Shown piece by piece: positions 7,236-8,702 of a stretch of DNA of 8,702 nucleotides. A program made the translations under genes and the position numbers. How positions within the stretch are numbered: position 1 is the stretch's first letter; each line of letters opens with the position of its first letter. The notes below the pieces were generated by a model. It searched no databases, was not told the DNA's origin, and saw only the letters and a program-made list of their open reading frames with translations. This DNA is from Flavobacteriales bacterium (GTDB taxonomy: Bacteria > Bacteroidota > Bacteroidia > Flavobacteriales > UA16): NCBI GenBank assembly GCA_028141885.1, contig JAOIQU010000046.1, forward strand, positions 1 through 8,702, in the 5' to 3' direction.

Positions 7236-7781
7236 TCACACCATCAGGTCCACCTCACTGGCAACCTCAACCGAATCTGCAGTCATCTCTGTGTGCGCCA
7301 AACGATCGAGCGGCATTGGTTCGTTGTTGACGCTCCATGCCAACTTGTCCAAAGGCACTTGTGACGGCGCTTCAGCGCGTGCCTCGGCGTCCGCGTCCAA
7401 AATGCCTGCAATGTTGGGGCGGAAGTAGCTGGGGCCTTTCATCACCTTGCCGTCTTCCCTCAAAATGGGTTCGCCATTCGAGCCGAGTTTGGACATGTTG
7501 CTCGCTTGAATCTCACGGAACACTTTGGCAATGACATCTTGCATGCCGTGCCGCATCATGGTCCCCGCCAAGATGTAAAGCTGATCACCCAGGGCATCCG
7601 CAACCTCCACCACATCACCGTTCTCAGCGGCTTCGAGATATTCGTCGTTTTCCTCGGCCATCAGCCTGTGCCGCAACAAGGCCTCTTCGCGCGTCAAGGT
7701 GGCGTGAGGTGCGTCGGCGTTGGGAATGCGAAAAGCGGTGTGGAACTCGGCCACGCTTGAGAGGACTTCTTTCAACAACAT
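7236..7781 (-). CDS. MazG-like nucleoside triphosphate pyrophosphohydrolase with an extra C-terminal tail
   Basis: This is an all-alpha NTP pyrophosphohydrolase of the MazG / phosphoribosyl-ATP pyrophosphohydrolase-like group. Such enzymes split (d)NTPs or related compounds to the monophosphate and pyrophosphate and often clean damaged nucleotide pools. From the ATG at 7781 it has 181 residues. The metal-binding pattern is clear: ENDE (Glu44, Glu47), then EVADALGD (Glu59, Asp62, Asp66), followed by [13 protein letters not shown]. The end of the domain reads [20 protein letters not shown] and GPSYFRPNI (to about 124). The frame is open further upstream to a GTG at 7853, but the 24 added residues look non-coding, and relatives I recall start about where [17 protein letters not shown] does. 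About 57 residues after the domain form an acidic, Ala-rich tail with PLDKLA and PLDRLA repeated. The next gene starts one base after its stop. The substrate cannot be told from sequence. Confidence 0.82.
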   Translation of the reverse strand: MLLKEVLSSVAEFHTAFRIPNADAPHATLTREEALLRHRLMAEENDEYLEAAENGDVVEVADALGDQLYILAGTMMRHGMQDVIAKVFREIQASNMSKLGSNGEPILREDGKVMKGPSYFRPNIAGILDADAEARAEAPSQVPLDKLAWSVNNEPMPLDRLAHTEMTADSVEVASEVDLMV

Positions 7782-7879
7782 GGCGGCCAAAATCCACCCA
7801 ACCTCCTCCCCTCTCCAAACCATCTTCCCAAAGGTTTCCCACGCGCTATTCACACAATTTTAAGAGACGCATTCCTCGC

Positions 7880-7894
7880 TTGCCGTTGCGGCAA
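7880..7894. repeat. Short inverted repeat in the divergent mazG-like/moxR gap
   Basis: TTGCCG (7880-7885) and CGGCAA (7889-7894) flank a three-base spacer TTG. The site is 15 bases before the moxR ATG and touches a TATCTTCG box at 7896-7903, a one-mismatch -7 candidate for moxR. It could be an operator shared by the two divergent genes. Six-base arms can also arise by chance. Confidence 0.35.
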
Positions 7895-7909
7895 ATATCT
7901 TCGCGTATC

Positions 7910-8702
7910 ATGGACGAAATGCACCCAACGGAAAGCGCCAGCCTTGTCGCCGACATCGCCCCCGCGGCTCGAAAGGATGAGGCCCCTGACATTCAGGCCT
8001 TGAATGCACTGATTGCGGAGAAAAGTCAATTTGTGGACGCATTGCGTGCAGAGATGGGGCGCACCATCGTGGGGCAAGCCGACATGGTCGATCGCTTGTT
8101 GATTGGATTGTTGGCCAACGGCCATGTGTTGTTGGAGGGGGTGCCTGGTTTGGCCAAAACCTTGGCCATCAAAAGCCTAAGCGACACCGTTGCCGGCGAC
8201 TTCAGCCGGGTTCAATTCACGCCCGACCTCCTTCCCGCAGACGTTGTGGGCACCTTGGTGTACAACCAGCAATCCCAGGAATTCACCGTCAAAAAGGGTC
8301 CGGTTTTCGCCAATTTTGTTTTGGCCGACGAGATCAACCGCGCCCCCGCCAAAGTTCAGAGCGCTTTGCTCGAGGCCATGCAAGAGCGTCAAGTCACGAT
8401 TGGAGGTGAATCGCACAGCCTGCCCCAGCCGTTTTTGGTCTTGGCAACCCAAAACCCTGTGGAGCAAGAAGGCACTTACCCCCTCCCTGAAGCCCAGGTC
8501 GACCGCTTCTTGTTGAAAGTCGTCATTGGTTACCCCACAAAAGAAGAAGAGCGCGCCATTGTTCGGGCCAACCTCCAAGAGACTGGCCTTCACAAGCCCC
8601 AACAAGTGGTCAGCCAAAAAGACATTTTGGAGGCCCGCAAGCTGGTGCGATCGATTTACATGGACGAAAAGGTCGAGCGCTACATCGTGGATCTCGTGTT
8701 TG
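7910..8702 (+). CDS. MoxR-family AAA+ ATPase, N-terminal part, cut by the window edge
   Basis: MoxR ATPases are chaperone-like AAA+ proteins that help mature or insert cofactors into partner proteins, often with von Willebrand-domain partners encoded next door. The visible part has 264 codons from the ATG at 7910 and has no stop before the window ends. After about 30 variable residues, the AAA+ core begins at [20 protein letters not shown]. Walker A is GVPGLAKT (77-84). [13 protein letters not shown] (103-115) is a MoxR hallmark. Walker B is [20 protein letters not shown] (136-155, Asp140, Glu141). Sensor 1 is in [18 protein letters not shown] (Asn182), and the arginine-finger region is VDRF (Arg199). 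The start of the helical lid domain follows. An ATG at codon 4 (7919) is an alternative start that would leave a more normal leader. The expected DUF58 and BatA/BatB-type partners would lie downstream, outside the window. The family is sure, the cellular role is not. Confidence 0.95.
   Translation, partial: MDEMHPTESASLVADIAPAARKDEAPDIQALNALIAEKSQFVDALRAEMGRTIVGQADMVDRLLIGLLANGHVLLEGVPGLAKTLAIKSLSDTVAGDFSRVQFTPDLLPADVVGTLVYNQQSQEFTVKKGPVFANFVLADEINRAPAKVQSALLEAMQERQVTIGGESHSLPQPFLVLATQNPVEQEGTYPLPEAQVDRFLLKVVIGYPTKEEERAIVRANLQETGLHKPQQVVSQKDILEARKLVRSIYMDEKVERYIVDLVF

Noticed and set aside
7782..7853. Longer MazG-like protein from the GTG at 7853
   Set aside because: The 24 extra residues do not resemble the family start, while the ATG at 7781 begins exactly where I expect the first helix.
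1..8702. Mobile element, CRISPR array, toxin-antitoxin or defence system
   Set aside because: No transposase, integrase, regularly spaced repeats, attachment-like direct repeats or small paired toxin genes were seen. The MazG-like protein is a housekeeping type, and no mazE/F-like partner is present.

Overview
The window looks like chromosomal DNA from a member of the Bacteroidota, probably Flavobacteriales-like with a base composition a little above half G+C by eye. The signs are the type of RecA ([22 protein letters not shown]), the scarcity of strong Shine-Dalgarno sequences, a perfect Bacteroidota-type -7 promoter box (TAnnTTTG) before thrS, and the order thrS-infC-rpmI-rplT. This is inference from protein and promoter style, since no 16S or other marker is present.

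Layout. At the left edge, on the minus strand, lies the N-terminal third of the replication-restart helicase PriA, cut by the window edge. Divergent from it are a Bcp/PrxQ-type thiol peroxidase, recA, and an eight-TPR lipoprotein gene that starts inside the recA stop codon. A bidirectional terminator follows, and then everything to about 7780 is on the minus strand. In transcription order that is a MazG-like NTP pyrophosphohydrolase, a DUF4442/hotdog thioesterase-like protein, threonyl-tRNA synthetase (thrS), translation initiation factor IF3 (infC), and ribosomal proteins L35 (rpmI) and L20 (rplT). At the right edge, on the plus strand, is the first 264 codons of a MoxR-type AAA+ ATPase, cut by the window edge.

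How the genes work together. The left block combines genome maintenance (PriA, RecA) with peroxide defence (Bcp). The central block is the conserved translation operon thrS-infC-rpmI-rplT. The mazG-like and DUF4442 genes are spaced as a translationally coupled pair and could read into thrS, although thrS has its own promoter-like box. MoxR ATPases usually head operons with DUF58/von Willebrand proteins, but those would lie outside this window.

The most interesting points concern gene regulation. IF3 has no ATG, GTG, TTG or CTG start in its frame and almost certainly starts at an AUC codon, the signature of IF3 autoregulation. An 8-bp perfect inverted repeat overlaps the likely recA promoter, and a 7-bp hairpin spans the rpmI stop codon. 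I see no mobile element, CRISPR array, tRNA, rRNA or defence island, and no convincing undescribed multi-gene system. Every stretch between genes is shorter than 130 bases.
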